Made by a program: the position numbers and the translations under genes
Notes under the pieces: model-generated
Databases searched by the model: none
The model's input: the letters and a program-made list of their open reading frames with translations, nothing else
Told to the model about the DNA's origin: nothing
Shown here: positions 25,207 to 34,794 of the stretch, piece by piece
Position numbering within the stretch: the stretch's first letter is position 1
Layout of the letters: every line of letters starts with the position of its first letter
DNA from: Bacteroidales bacterium
GTDB lineage: Bacteria; Bacteroidota; Bacteroidia; Bacteroidales; WCHB1-69
Direction of reading: 5' to 3'
DNA: 35,004 nucleotides
Assembly: GCA_024686335.1 (NCBI GenBank)
Contig: JAILCI010000055.1
Span: forward strand, 1-35,004

Positions 25207-27369
25207 ATGCGTTTATTCACATCACTAAAAAAAAGCATTCTGCTTCTGTTAGCAGTTGCATTCAGCGCCACCACCTTTGCGGTGAACCCTCCTGATGAGG
25301 GCATGTGGTTGCCTATGTTTATCAAAAACTACAACTACGCAGAGATGCAGCACCTCGGTTTGCACCTTACCCCTGAGCAGTTGTATGACATTAACAACTC
25401 TTCTCTAAAGGATGCTATCGTACAATTGGGCGATGGTTTCTGCACCGGTGAAATGGTTTCCAAAGATGGTCTGATGTTCACCAACCACCACTGTGGTTAC
25501 TCATCTGTGGTAGAACTCTCTACCATGGAACACGACTATTTGACCAACGGTTTCTTCGCCATGAGCAAGAAAGAGGAACTTCCCGCCAACTTCCATGTTA
25601 ACTTCCTCGAGAGAATGGAAGACGTTACCGCCATCGTGCTGGCCGACGTGACCACCAAGATGACAGAAGCCGAGCGTGAGAAGACCATCAAGGCTGCTGC
25701 CGACAAACTGAAAAAAGAAAACTCCAAAGAGGGTCGTCACAAAGTAGTCATCAAATCCTTCTACGAGGGCAACGAGTATTACATGTTCATCTACACCACC
25801 TACGAAGATGTTCGTTTGGTTTGCGCTCCCCCGAGTGCTATCGGTAAATTCGGTGGTGATACCGACAACTGGATGTGGCCGCGTCACACCGGTGACTTCA
25901 CCGTGTTCCGTATCTACACTGCTCCCGACGGTTCTCCCGCTAAGTATTCTGAGGATAACGTTCCTTTCCACCCGAAACACTTCCTCCCAATCAGCTTGAA
26001 GGGTTATCAACCCAACGACTATACGATGATTTGGGGTTATCCTGGAACCACCGAGCGTTTCATGACCTCCTATGAGGTTCAGAATGCTATCGACATCACT
26101 GGTCCGGCCATATATGAGCCCCTGGATGTTATCCTTCCTGTTATCAGCGACGCTATGAATGCTGATCCTGCTGTCCGTTTGCAATATGCTGACGACCACG
26201 CCAGCCTCGCCAACACCTGGAAAAACCAACACGGTATGGTTACCAGCTTGAAAAAACTGAAAGTTGTCAATACCAAACAAAAAATCGAAGCTGACCTGAC
26301 CAAATGGATCAACACCAACGCTTCCCGCAAGGAAAAATATGGTTCATGCTTGGAAGATATTGAAAAGGCTTGCAAAAACATCGACGGTAATGCTTTAAAA
26401 ACTGTCTATGCCGGTAGTTTGAGTCTCTCCTCCTCCCCAACTTTGATTTCTGCTTTCCGCTTGCAAAATGCCATGACTTTGGCTAAAGGCGAAAAGGGTT
26501 ATTCAGATACTAAAGTTGATCAACTTCTCAAAGGATATGAAGGCTATTGGAATGATAAAGATCCTGAGACTGAGGCTAAGATCATCATGGCTACCATGGA
26601 TGCTTACCATGGCATCGCAGAAAGCTATCGTCCTGATTTCAACGAGATGTTAGCTAAATATTACAAAGGCAGCAAAGAGAATTACAAGAATGCTTTAGCA
26701 AACTCCATCTTTATCTCTCCGGAAAACTTCAAGAACTTCTTGAACAAACCGAACAACAAAGTATTGGCTAACGACCCTGTTGTACGCTATGTCAATGTTT
26801 TGACACCTTGCATCATGAAAAATCAAGGCGTTTTCGCAACCATGGATGAGGTAAGCGTTCCTCGTCGTCAGTACATCGCCGCTTACAAAGAGATGATGGG
26901 CACGAAACCTATCTATCCGGATGCAAACTCCACTATGCGTTGCACATATGGTACCGTTAAGGATTACTATCCTGCTGATGGCGTACATTACAACTACTTC
27001 ACCACTACCAAAGGTATCCTGGAGAAAGAGATTCCTGGCGATCCTGAGTTCGACGTACCTGCAAAACTGAAACAACTCATCGAGAACAAGGACTTCGGTC
27101 AATATCTCGACAAAGACGGCACAATGCACGTGTGCTTCCTCTCTAACAACGATATTACCGGTGGTAACTCTGGTAGCCCTATCATGAATGGCGACGGTGA
27201 GCTCATCGGTCTTGCTTTCGACGGCAACTATGAGGCTTTGAGTAGCGATATCGTCTTCAACACCGAGTTGCAACGTTGTATCAATGTGGATGCACGTTAT
27301 GTGCTGTTCATCATCGACAAGTTCGGTGGTGCAGGCTACCTGCTCAACGAAATGGATATCAGAAAATAA
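25207..27369 (+). CDS. S46 family dipeptidyl-peptidase, DPP7-like
   Basis: The 720-residue protein has a signal peptide (to TTFA). It shows S46 peptidase features: N-terminal PPDEGMWLPMFI, the histidine motif FTNHHCGYSS (residues 91-100), GKFGGDTDNWMWPRHTGDF (about 213-231), and catalytic S655 in TGGNSGSPIMNGDGELIGLAFDG. The residue 18 positions after the serine is G673. In Porphyromonas DPP11 this position is arginine (Asp/Glu at P1), and in DPP7 it is glycine (hydrophobic P1), so a DPP7-like preference is inferred. It is a periplasmic exopeptidase releasing dipeptides, suited to a peptide-fermenting life style. It follows lspA by 26 bp with no -7 match between, and is followed by a strong terminator. 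Confidence 0.95.
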   Translation: MRLFTSLKKSILLLLAVAFSATTFAVNPPDEGMWLPMFIKNYNYAEMQHLGLHLTPEQLYDINNSSLKDAIVQLGDGFCTGEMVSKDGLMFTNHHCGYSSVVELSTMEHDYLTNGFFAMSKKEELPANFHVNFLERMEDVTAIVLADVTTKMTEAEREKTIKAAADKLKKENSKEGRHKVVIKSFYEGNEYYMFIYTTYEDVRLVCAPPSAIGKFGGDTDNWMWPRHTGDFTVFRIYTAPDGSPAKYSEDNVPFHPKHFLPISLKGYQPNDYTMIWGYPGTTERFMTSYEVQNAIDITGPAIYEPLDVILPVISDAMNADPAVRLQYADDHASLANTWKNQHGMVTSLKKLKVVNTKQKIEADLTKWINTNASRKEKYGSCLEDIEKACKNIDGNALKTVYAGSLSLSSSPTLISAFRLQNAMTLAKGEKGYSDTKVDQLLKGYEGYWNDKDPETEAKIIMATMDAYHGIAESYRPDFNEMLAKYYKGSKENYKNALANSIFISPENFKNFLNKPNNKVLANDPVVRYVNVLTPCIMKNQGVFATMDEVSVPRRQYIAAYKEMMGTKPIYPDANSTMRCTYGTVKDYYPADGVHYNYFTTTKGILEKEIPGDPEFDVPAKLKQLIENKDFGQYLDKDGTMHVCFLSNNDITGGNSGSPIMNGDGELIGLAFDGNYEALSSDIVFNTELQRCINVDARYVLFIIDKFGGAGYLLNEMDIRK

Positions 27370-27389
27370 TCCAACTACATATCACAACG

Positions 27390-27419
27390 AAGGGAGAAAC
27401 AATGTTTCTCCCTTTTTTT
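27390..27419 (+). terminator. Terminator after the S46 peptidase
   Basis: AAGGGAGAAAC (27390-27400) pairs with GTTTCTCCCTT (27404-27414) around a three-base loop and is followed by a T run. Confidence 0.9.
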
Positions 27420-27441
27420 ATGCTCTATATTCTCACCCCTT

Positions 27442-28275
27442 TTATAAAGATTGTACTGGAAAAGAGAAATACGTATTAGGATAAGGTTCGTTGATGAGGG
27501 TAAAATGCCACCACTCCGTACCGATGGGTTTGAAACCATGACGAACCATTGCATTGCGGAGAATCATACGATTCTGATATTGCTTTTCGGTAACATAATC
27601 ACGACGGAGCGGATGTGACTGTGGGTCAAGAAGATCGAAGGTGCCGCCCATATCCACATCTTTTTCTGTATTCATGTCAAAAAGCGTGAGATCAACTGTA
27701 GAGCCACGCGAGTGACCGCTATGGCTACTGATATAGCCTTTACGGAAGAGTACGGATTTAGGCAGATTTGGATAAAAATAGGGCTTCATCAACGTATCAT
27801 TAGGATCTGCTGCCCATCGCATAAAGTGTTGCACCGCAGACACAGGACGATATGCGTCGTAGATTTTAAGGCGGTATCCCTGTTTCATCACATCATCACT
27901 CACCCTCTTGAGGGCGTCGGCGGCCTCCTTGGTAAGCAATGCCACGGGCTCTAGATAGCCGTCGATACGCGTGCCTACGAAGTTATAGGTACTGTAATAG
28001 CGAATCTCAAGAATGGCATCTGGCACCGCCTCCGATAGCATCACAAAACCATCTGTTTGGGCAGAGGTCTCTCGGGATTTCTTTTGTGTATTATCAACTT
28101 CTGGAATAGTATCGGAAATATGAGTATCAACATGAGGCTCCTCTATCAAAATAATATTTTCAGGTGCATCCTGCTGTGTTTTTTTTTGATATCCCCCAAA
28201 ATAAAAGCCACAAACAATACCCGTCACAAGTATCAAGAAACCGAAGGTGATCAGAAGCCACGTTTTACTTTTCAT
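27442..28275 (-). CDS. VanX-type D-alanyl-D-alanine dipeptidase (peptidase M15D)
   Basis: The 277-residue protein has one N-terminal hydrophobic segment (about 6-27), a low-complexity linker to about 75, and then an M15D peptidase domain. The zinc ligands H188 and D195 (SSHSGHSRGSTVDL), catalytic E254 and third ligand H257 (GTEWWHF) have the same spacing as VanX H116, D123, E181 and H184. The arginine of KIYDAYRP (R143) matches the VanX substrate-side arginine. The enzyme hydrolyses D-Ala-D-Ala in peptidoglycan turnover. Without vanH/vanA neighbours, this points to cell-wall recycling and not vancomycin resistance. The N-terminal segment suggests a periplasmic, membrane-anchored form. It converges on the S46 gene. 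Confidence 0.92.
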   Translation of the reverse strand: MKSKTWLLITFGFLILVTGIVCGFYFGGYQKKTQQDAPENIILIEEPHVDTHISDTIPEVDNTQKKSRETSAQTDGFVMLSEAVPDAILEIRYYSTYNFVGTRIDGYLEPVALLTKEAADALKRVSDDVMKQGYRLKIYDAYRPVSAVQHFMRWAADPNDTLMKPYFYPNLPKSVLFRKGYISSHSGHSRGSTVDLTLFDMNTEKDVDMGGTFDLLDPQSHPLRRDYVTEKQYQNRMILRNAMVRHGFKPIGTEWWHFTLINEPYPNTYFSFPVQSL

Positions 28276-28298
28276 TTCATCTTTATTTAACGAGACTG

Positions 28299-28306
28299 CA
28301 AAAATA
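28299..28306 (-). promoter_or_regulatory. -7 element for the dipeptidase gene
   Basis: On the minus strand this reads TATTTTTG (TAnnTTTG), 23 bp before the ATG at 28275. Confidence 0.6.
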
Positions 28307-28378
28307 AAGGATTTATGTAAATAGTAAACAAGCAGATTTATTAATCATTTTTTGCATACAATATGACAATGATTTTAT

Positions 28379-28386
28379 TACATTTG
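28379..28386 (+). promoter_or_regulatory. -7 element for the DUF937-like gene
   Basis: TACATTTG matches TAnnTTTG and lies 38 bp before the ATG at 28425. Confidence 0.6.
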
Positions 28387-28424
28387 CGCTTTAATAATAT
28401 AAACACCCTTAAAATTTTCAAATT

Positions 28425-28925
28425 ATGGATTTAAACAAACTCATTTCCATGCTCTCAGATAACAATCTGATCAGCGAAATCAGCAAGAAGCTCAATATTG
28501 ACACTTCGAAAATCATGGCTGTCATCAGCGCAGCTATTCCAAAATTCTTAAACGCTATGAAGAAAAATGCAGCTACAGCAGAAGGTGCATCTTCATTGTC
28601 ACAAGCTCTCAGCAATCATGCTGGACAATCTTTAGGCATCGACCTTGAAGATGGTCAGAAGATTTTGAGCAAAGTTTTTGGTGGCGGTCTAGGTTCTGTC
28701 ATTGCAGGTCTCTCCAAGCAGACTGGCACTGAGAACAATCAGGTATCCAACATCCTTGCATCCATCGCACCAAACTTGTTGGCGGTGCTTGGCAAGAATG
28801 GTGGTGGTGTCAACGTTGGTGATCTTCTCGGAAATCTCCTCGGCGGTGCTGCTGGCTCTGGTGCTGGAAAATCCACTGGTGGCAAAATCCTCGGTGGCCT
28901 GCTAGGAAAGCTGTTTAAGAAATAA
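28425..28925 (+). CDS. DUF937/YidB-like protein
   Basis: The 166-residue protein begins MDLNKLISMLSDNNLISEISKKLNID. It has alternating helical segments with a repeated pattern of small residues (IMAVISAAIPKFLNAM, NILASIAPNLLAVLG) and a glycine-rich tail (GDLLGNLLGGAAGSGAG, GGKILGGLLGKLFKK). This matches the DUF937/YidB-like family, whose function is unknown. There is no signal peptide; the GGxLGxLxG tail could bind membrane or self-associate (inference). It is a single-gene unit with its own promoter and ends at a hairpin terminator that starts a palindromic repeat region. Confidence 0.75.
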   Translation: MDLNKLISMLSDNNLISEISKKLNIDTSKIMAVISAAIPKFLNAMKKNAATAEGASSLSQALSNHAGQSLGIDLEDGQKILSKVFGGGLGSVIAGLSKQTGTENNQVSNILASIAPNLLAVLGKNGGGVNVGDLLGNLLGGAAGSGAGKSTGGKILGGLLGKLFKK

Positions 28926-28947
28926 ACGTCTAAACAACCGAATTAAA

Positions 28948-28986
28948 AAAATCCCCGGCGATGATATCGTCGGGGATTTTTTATCG
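28948..28986. terminator. Bidirectional terminator, first part of an intergenic repeat
   Basis: ATCCCCGGCGAT (28951-28962) pairs with ATCGTCGGGGAT (28966-28977, one G-T pair) around a short loop, with A before and T after. It lies between the DUF937-like gene and the convergent giant gene 2. A copy differing at one base is at 34883-34909. Confidence 0.85.
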
Positions 28987-29088
28987 GGGTCAACCGCGTC
29001 CCGCGGTTGGGGCGAATTGCATTCGCCCATTTTTGGGGCGTAGGGGCGAATGATTATTCGCCCCTACGAGGACGAATGCGATTCGTCC
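28951..29088 (+). repeat. Intergenic palindromic repeat, copy 1
   Basis: After the terminator hairpin come four further palindromes in a row: AACCGCG...CGCGGTT (28992-29008), GGGCGAAT...ATTCGCCC (29010-29028), GTAGGGGCGAAT...ATTCGCCCCTAC (29040-29067) and GGACGAAT...ATTCGTCC (29070-29088). The last ends eight bases from the stop of giant gene 2. About 60 bp at the start (28951-29010) recur almost unchanged, in the same orientation, at 34883-34941. The pattern resembles REP-type extragenic palindromes. Confidence 0.85.
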
Positions 29089-29095
29089 ATACGGG

Positions 29096-32000
29096 TTACC
29101 GTTTCACGAAATTCTTCGTTACAACGCCGCCATCGGTCGTCACGCGCACATAATACATGCCGTCGGCCAATCCGCTGACGTTGATGCGAAGAGGATTGTC
29201 GTTGGACTCGATCACGTTGATCAACTGACCGTAGACGTTGTAGACCTCAACGCTGCTGATCTGGATGCTGGCGTCGCTGACTGCCACGCTAACGATCTCG
29301 GTTGCAGGGTTAGGATAGAGACTTACGCTCTTCTCCAGATAGGTCTGTACGCCGTTGTTGTTGGTCTCGAAGGTGACCGTATTGGAAGGTTCACTGTTCA
29401 AACCGTTGTCGCAGTGTGCCACCACGTTGGCCTCGTAGGTAACATTGGCTACCAGGTCGGTCAAGGTGTAGGTGGTGGTGGTTGCAGTCACGGTGCTCCA
29501 TGTGCTCTCCGTAGTCTGACGGTAGTTGATCTGCCATTCAGATGCGGTGTTGGCCTCTTGCTGCCATGTCAGGGTCACGTCAGTGTGATCAACGGTAGCT
29601 GCAAGGTTGGTAGGAGCAGGACAAGTAGGAACATCGGCAGGCAAGGTGGTGAAGGAGACTGCGGTTGTCCAGTCACTGGTGGTGCTAGCGTCGCAGGCAG
29701 CCTGTACACGTACCTCGTAAGCGGTGTTGGCAGTAAGGCCTGTCATAGTGTAGGTGGCTGCAGATACGGTAGCTGTCTGCCATGTGGTAGCGGAAGCCTC
29801 CTTGTACTCTACGTTCCAGGAGGTCTCGGTGCCGCCGGCAGTCCAGGTAGCGATAGCTGAGGTCTGGGTGATGCTGTTCACTGCCAATGCGGTGGGAGCA
29901 TCGCAAGTGATGGCAGAGCCACCGTCACAATCGGTCGTGAAGGTGTAGGTGGTGTATGAAGACATACTTGTTGCTGAGTAAACCTCGCTGCCGTCAGGGC
30001 CGATGAGGGTGAAGCTTGCTTCTGAGTCAAAACTACCTGTGTTCCAAACCAAAGAGGTGGAAATGTCGTCACAGAGGTTGACGACAACAGTATCATAGGT
30101 CTGAGTACTGGTAACTTGATGATTTGTAGCTGCAAGGACTGTGACTGTAGCGTCACCTTGTTTTACTGTCAGAGAACCATTATTCCAACCGTCACCATAA
30201 CTATCACCGAGAATGAATGTGTAGGCACACTGGTCAGCAGCAGTACAGACTGCAGTGGTGAAAGAGGTCGTTCTGTAGTCAGAAAAATCACCAGCGCCAC
30301 AATCAGCCTGAACGCGTACGTCATAAGCGGTAGCAGCGGTCAAACCGGTAAGGGTATAAGGATTAGTAGTAACAGGGACGACTGTCCAAGTAGGATCAGA
30401 AGCTAACTTATACTCAATATTCCAAGCAGTCTCTGTACCTGTAGAAACCCAACTGATATCAGCAGTAGTGCTACCGATATTGGCAACAGAGATAGAGGCT
30501 GGAGTAGGACATGTCGGAGGAGTACAAGCAGTAGTGAAGGTGTAAGTGGTGTAGCTAGTCATTGAAGGAGAATTGTAAATGACTTCACCAAAAGGTTCAA
30601 TAATTATGAAAGAAGCCTCGGAAGCGTAATCTCCTGCTGTCCATACAAGGGTAGTAGCAAGGTTGTCGCAGAGGCTAACAGCTACTGTGTCATAGGACTG
30701 AATAGCGCCGCCGCCATGATCAGAAGCTTCAACGACAGCAACCGTAATACCACCTTGCTGAATTGACAGATAGCCACCATTCCAGCTGTCGCCATAAGAG
30801 TCGATGAGGATAAAGGTGTAAGCACACTGATCAGCAGTGTCGCACAGAGTTGTATTGGTTTGAGTAGTAATCCACGGAGAAACATCTCCACCGCCGCAGT
30901 CAGCTTGAACACGAACATCATAAACAGTACCAGATGTAAGGCCAGTAATGGTGAAAGGAATGGCTGAAGCCGTAGTAGCTGTCCATACAGAATCTGAAGC
31001 CTCTTTATATTCTACATTCCAAGAACCTTCAGAATCGCCAGGAGTCCAACTCATTGTCAACTCGTTCATGTTTGCAACGGTAGTCGTCAAGTTGGAAACA
31101 GGGAGACAGGATGGAACTAAATCTAATACAAGATCATCAATATAGATGCTGTTATAAGCATCGGAATCATTAGTACCATTCTTGAATGCGATACGGTTAC
31201 CTGTACCGGTATAGTTGTTGAACATCACAACGTAAGGTTCTGATGGATAGGTAGCTGTCAAATCAACAGTGTCAACAACGGTAAAGGTAGTAGGATCATC
31301 AACATCACTTAGCACACCTACTAAGAGATATGCACTATAAGAATCAAGTGAGGTGGCTTTAGCAAAGAAAGAAACCTGCAAAGTGTTAATCGGCAATACA
31401 TCATTGTCGATAGCAGTCAAAGCCACAGAATTCATATAATAGTTGTAAAAATAGAAGGAGTGAGCACTATTGTTATGTCCATTATATGAATAAACATAAG
31501 GATAATAGGTAGAAGAACCTCTTTCCCAGCAAGTAGGCAGTGGATAAGTGTCAGTGCCACCGTTGTTATTGCTTTCAAAGTCCCAAGTCTGCGGAACTGT
31601 GGTGATAAGGGAACATTCGGTCTGGAAGGTCACTGCAGGAGTCCATGCACTGGTGTCACCAGAAGAGCAGAGAGTTCTAGCGAAGACAGTATATTCACTA
31701 GCAGGATTCAGACCTGTAAGCGTGTTGGTAAGGTCGTTTACAACAATGGTGGTCATTGTAGCAACGCTGGTACCGTACATGATTTCCCACTCGGTATCAT
31801 TTGCGGAAGCCGGGGTAATGACAACCTCTGCAGATGTTGTGTCTGCACTGGTAACATTAAGGGCGATAGGCTGTGCACAGTCTACACCAACAATAGAGAT
31901 ATTGTCGATAGCACCTGCAGGAGCATCTCCTAGGGAACCATCATTTCTCCACATAACATAGAGTCGTCTGGTAGTATTGCTATAAGTACCATTCAAGGAA

Positions 32001-34735
32001 ACAGATACTGTGTTCCAAGAGGAGGAAGCGTTATATTGTCCAATTTGGACGGCACCGGCAGGTGTTGCGTTAGTACCAGGGGTAACAGCGCTCGGACTGC
32101 CAATGAAGACTCTGAGATAGTCGCAGCAGCTCTCACCATATGCCCTCCAATCAAAAGAGAGAATAAATTCGTTAGCGTCTGAGAACTGAATGTCGCGATA
32201 AGCCCAAGAAACAGAAGTAGTATTGACATAATTGTTTGTTGCGCCACTATCGGAAGAGATGTACATAGCATATTGACCGAGATCAGTATTGTTGGCAGCG
32301 GTATCAATGTACCACTTGTTGGTCTGGTCAGCATCCAAAATAACCCAGGAGGAGTTCTCCGTTGCATCTTCAAAATCACAAGAGTAAGGAATGGTAGCCG
32401 GAGCAGTAATCAGGGTAGTAAACGAAAACACATTTGACCATTGGCTGAACTCACTGCCACATTCTGTTCTTACATATACGTCATAAGTGGTATTAGGAGT
32501 GAGGTTCTGTAATTGATAGGTGTTGGTGGAGACATAATCGGCAGTAACGGTGTCAGGGCTGAAGCCATGAGAACCAACTGCAACTTCCCAACCGTTCTGA
32601 CCATCGGCAGCATTCCAAGTGATAACTGCGGAAACGGTATCTGCAGTCATGAGAGTGACAGCCTCAGGGCGAGTACAATCAGGTAAGAGTCCAAGTGTCA
32701 AATCATCCAAATAGACAGATGTATAATCGCTGGTATTTTTGATTGCAATATAGGTACCTGTGCCTGTATAGCTAGCAAGGCTAACCTCATATTGATTATA
32801 ATCGTCAGGAGATATTGTTAACGGGTTTCCTACCGGAACAAATGAACTGGAAACACTGGGGTTAGTCATCACACCAATCTGCAGAGTTGCATCGGAATAA
32901 CATGTTGCATAGAAAGAGAGCTGAAGGTTTGTGATGTCAATCTCAGTAGCATCAATCTGAGGCAAGGCAATGGTATTGGTCTCGTAGAAATAGAGGCTGT
33001 AATTGCCACTATGAGCATAGTAGTCATAGTTGTAATTATATGGATATGATGTTGTGAGGTTTCCTCTGGTCCAGCAATGAGGAATATCGGCTGTCTGGCC
33101 AGGTGTCGGCTCAAAATCACAGGTGTAAGGTAACGTTGTAAGAGCACCACAAGATGTGTTGAATGAAGAGGGCTCACTTGTCTGTAATGAACCGTCATCA
33201 CAAATGGCAACAACATACCATTGATAATAACTGGATGAAGACAGGTTCTCAAGCAGGTAACTGGTGTCGGCTATTGAAAGCACCTCGGTATAAGCTGTAT
33301 CATAATATGATTTATAGTAGAGGTTGAAAGTGGTGGAAGTGCCCGGGGTCCAAGAAACAGTGGCAGTGGTGGTGGTGATGGAAGAGGTTGTCAGACCTGA
33401 AGGCTCAGAACAAGCCGGGATCAATTCTACCTCGATATCATCAACAAACCAATACCAGTTGCTAGCACAATAATAACCTAAAGCGATGTAAGCAGTATCG
33501 CCAGGGTTAAGTTGCACATTGCTGAAGTCAACAATATGCTTGTGGTATTCATCATCTCCCATCTCTGCAGAAGTTACGGAAAAGACAGATACAAAAGTAC
33601 TGTCAACATCAGGATCAGTCATATAACCAATATGGAAAGTACCGGAAGAGGAACCCTCACGACGAGAGTAAAGGGAAATCTGAAGATCTGTCAAATCCTG
33701 ATCGAAGAGAGGAAGAACAGCCAACTGAAGATCGCCCGTGCCATAAATGAATTCAAGACTACAGTTACCATTATGAGAATAGTAGCTATAATTGTAAACG
33801 CAAGGATAATTACCAGAGTATCCAGTGTATTCATTCATAAAACTCCAACATACAGGTTGTTCATAAGAGGCATAGGTCTCAAAATTTTCCGTATAAGGAA
33901 CTCCCGTAATACCACACTCCGTGCGGAAATCCGTGCTAATAGCATAACTTTGCTCACCGCCGCAATCGGCACGAACGAAAGCGGTGTAGAGAGTACTCGG
34001 GCTCAGGTTCTGAAACTCATAGGTAGTATCCGTTACAGAGGTCCAGGTCACATTGTTAAGGTCATCGGTAGCATTTCCGACATACACTTCCCATGCAGTC
34101 TCTGTTCCACCGGGACTCCATGAGATTAATGCAGTTGTTTGGCTGACACTGTCAACAGATAAATCAGACGGTGCCATACAGTTTCCGTAAATGAAGTTAG
34201 TCTTGGGAATAAAGTTCTGCGTATATGTAGAGCTGTAGCTGTACATACTAGCACCATTTTGTGTTATTCCGAAGAAAGAAGCAGAAGAATAATTAGAGGC
34301 GGTAGTTGTGATATCCAGAAGAAGATTGCCGCCATTGTAAACATAGGCTGAATCAAACATAAAGGTAACCACATCGCCATTTTGCGGTATAGAACCGGTG
34401 TAATAAGGAGTCACTGGAGCTGTATCATGAGTTGCTGAAGTGAATCCCGTGTTAGTGGTAACACCCAAACTCAGTGTGATAGAAGAGGTCCAGGTAGAGC
34501 TGGGGGTGGTGGCAAGATAAAATATCATACCGGTAATAGACTCACCCACCAGATCCGTCAACATACTCTCTGGGTAAATCACTTGGTTGTGCTGAGCATC
34601 ATCCAAATAGAACCCATAGAATGGGATGTACGAATTCGTCACTGTGCCGTTAGCCACAATAACGGATTGCGCTGACAAGCTTAGTGAGCTGAAACTCAGT
34701 AAGATTGCTAGGAAAAAGAATAATACTTTTTTCAT
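29096..34735 (-). CDS. Giant secreted FN3/adhesin-like protein with T9SS sorting domain
   Basis: From the ATG at 34733-34735 the protein has 1879 residues. A longer frame reaching 34864 runs through the promoter, so I reject it. Order: signal peptide (MKKVLFFFLAILL..., to LSAQ); a beta-sandwich module (about 25-160, DDAQHNQVIYPESML); FN3 domains starting near 187, 440, 683, 948, 1208, 1408, 1608 and 1702; cleaved-adhesin/choice-of-anchor-J domains near 277, 533, 783 and 1048 (PYTENFE, PYTCDFE, PYSCDFE, PQTWDFE); two ~100-residue modules near 1297 and 1497 with DQCAYTFILxDSYGDxWNxG; and a type-A sorting domain from about 1798 (SVSLYPNPATEIVSVAV, GQLINVIES, GMYYVRVTTDGGVVTKNFVKR). It should be exported by the T9SS, cut by PorU and attached to the surface. 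An adhesive or matrix role is inferred; the ligand is unknown. Many domains carry paired cysteines. Confidence 0.94.
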   Translation of the reverse strand: MKKVLFFFLAILLSFSSLSLSAQSVIVANGTVTNSYIPFYGFYLDDAQHNQVIYPESMLTDLVGESITGMIFYLATTPSSTWTSSITLSLGVTTNTGFTSATHDTAPVTPYYTGSIPQNGDVVTFMFDSAYVYNGGNLLLDITTTASNYSSASFFGITQNGASMYSYSSTYTQNFIPKTNFIYGNCMAPSDLSVDSVSQTTALISWSPGGTETAWEVYVGNATDDLNNVTWTSVTDTTYEFQNLSPSTLYTAFVRADCGGEQSYAISTDFRTECGITGVPYTENFETYASYEQPVCWSFMNEYTGYSGNYPCVYNYSYYSHNGNCSLEFIYGTGDLQLAVLPLFDQDLTDLQISLYSRREGSSSGTFHIGYMTDPDVDSTFVSVFSVTSAEMGDDEYHKHIVDFSNVQLNPGDTAYIALGYYCASNWYWFVDDIEVELIPACSEPSGLTTSSITTTTATVSWTPGTSTTFNLYYKSYYDTAYTEVLSIADTSYLLENLSSSSYYQWYVVAICDDGSLQTSEPSSFNTSCGALTTLPYTCDFEPTPGQTADIPHCWTRGNLTTSYPYNYNYDYYAHSGNYSLYFYETNTIALPQIDATEIDITNLQLSFYATCYSDATLQIGVMTNPSVSSSFVPVGNPLTISPDDYNQYEVSLASYTGTGTYIAIKNTSDYTSVYLDDLTLGLLPDCTRPEAVTLMTADTVSAVITWNAADGQNGWEVAVGSHGFSPDTVTADYVSTNTYQLQNLTPNTTYDVYVRTECGSEFSQWSNVFSFTTLITAPATIPYSCDFEDATENSSWVILDADQTNKWYIDTAANNTDLGQYAMYISSDSGATNNYVNTTSVSWAYRDIQFSDANEFILSFDWRAYGESCCDYLRVFIGSPSAVTPGTNATPAGAVQIGQYNASSSWNTVSVSLNGTYSNTTRRLYVMWRNDGSLGDAPAGAIDNISIVGVDCAQPIALNVTSADTTSAEVVITPASANDTEWEIMYGTSVATMTTIVVNDLTNTLTGLNPASEYTVFARTLCSSGDTSAWTPAVTFQTECSLITTVPQTWDFESNNNGGTDTYPLPTCWERGSSTYYPYVYSYNGHNNSAHSFYFYNYYMNSVALTAIDNDVLPINTLQVSFFAKATSLDSYSAYLLVGVLSDVDDPTTFTVVDTVDLTATYPSEPYVVMFNNYTGTGNRIAFKNGTNDSDAYNSIYIDDLVLDLVPSCLPVSNLTTTVANMNELTMSWTPGDSEGSWNVEYKEASDSVWTATTASAIPFTITGLTSGTVYDVRVQADCGGGDVSPWITTQTNTTLCDTADQCAYTFILIDSYGDSWNGGYLSIQQGGITVAVVEASDHGGGAIQSYDTVAVSLCDNLATTLVWTAGDYASEASFIIIEPFGEVIYNSPSMTSYTTYTFTTACTPPTCPTPASISVANIGSTTADISWVSTGTETAWNIEYKLASDPTWTVVPVTTNPYTLTGLTAATAYDVRVQADCGAGDFSDYRTTSFTTAVCTAADQCAYTFILGDSYGDGWNNGSLTVKQGDATVTVLAATNHQVTSTQTYDTVVVNLCDDISTSLVWNTGSFDSEASFTLIGPDGSEVYSATSMSSYTTYTFTTDCDGGSAITCDAPTALAVNSITQTSAIATWTAGGTETSWNVEYKEASATTWQTATVSAATYTMTGLTANTAYEVRVQAACDASTTSDWTTAVSFTTLPADVPTCPAPTNLAATVDHTDVTLTWQQEANTASEWQINYRQTTESTWSTVTATTTTYTLTDLVANVTYEANVVAHCDNGLNSEPSNTVTFETNNNGVQTYLEKSVSLYPNPATEIVSVAVSDASIQISSVEVYNVYGQLINVIESNDNPLRINVSGLADGMYYVRVTTDGGVVTKNFVKR

Positions 34736-34786
34736 TTTGTGATAAATTAGGTTAATAATAAAGTAGTGTCTATTTATTAAAGATGG

Positions 34787-34794
34787 CAAAGATA
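34787..34794 (-). promoter_or_regulatory. -7 element for giant gene 2
   Basis: On the minus strand this reads TATCTTTG (TAnnTTTG), 51 bp before the ATG at 34735. It supports that start over the upstream in-frame ATG. Confidence 0.6.

Noticed and set aside
25501-26280. A 259-codon minus-strand open frame
   Set aside because: It is antisense to the S46 peptidase gene and has no motifs or start signals of its own.
27442-28275. Vancomycin resistance gene
   Set aside because: The domain is VanX-type, but there is no vanH, vanA/B or vanRS; a cell-wall recycling dipeptidase is more likely.
28951-29088. CRISPR-like array because of repeated hairpins
   Set aside because: The units vary in length and sequence, have no regular spacers and no cas genes nearby; they are extragenic palindromes.
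29414-29860. Plus-strand 148-codon frame and similar ones across both giant genes
   Set aside because: These are antisense to repetitive FN3-coding DNA and their translations are reverse images of the repeats.
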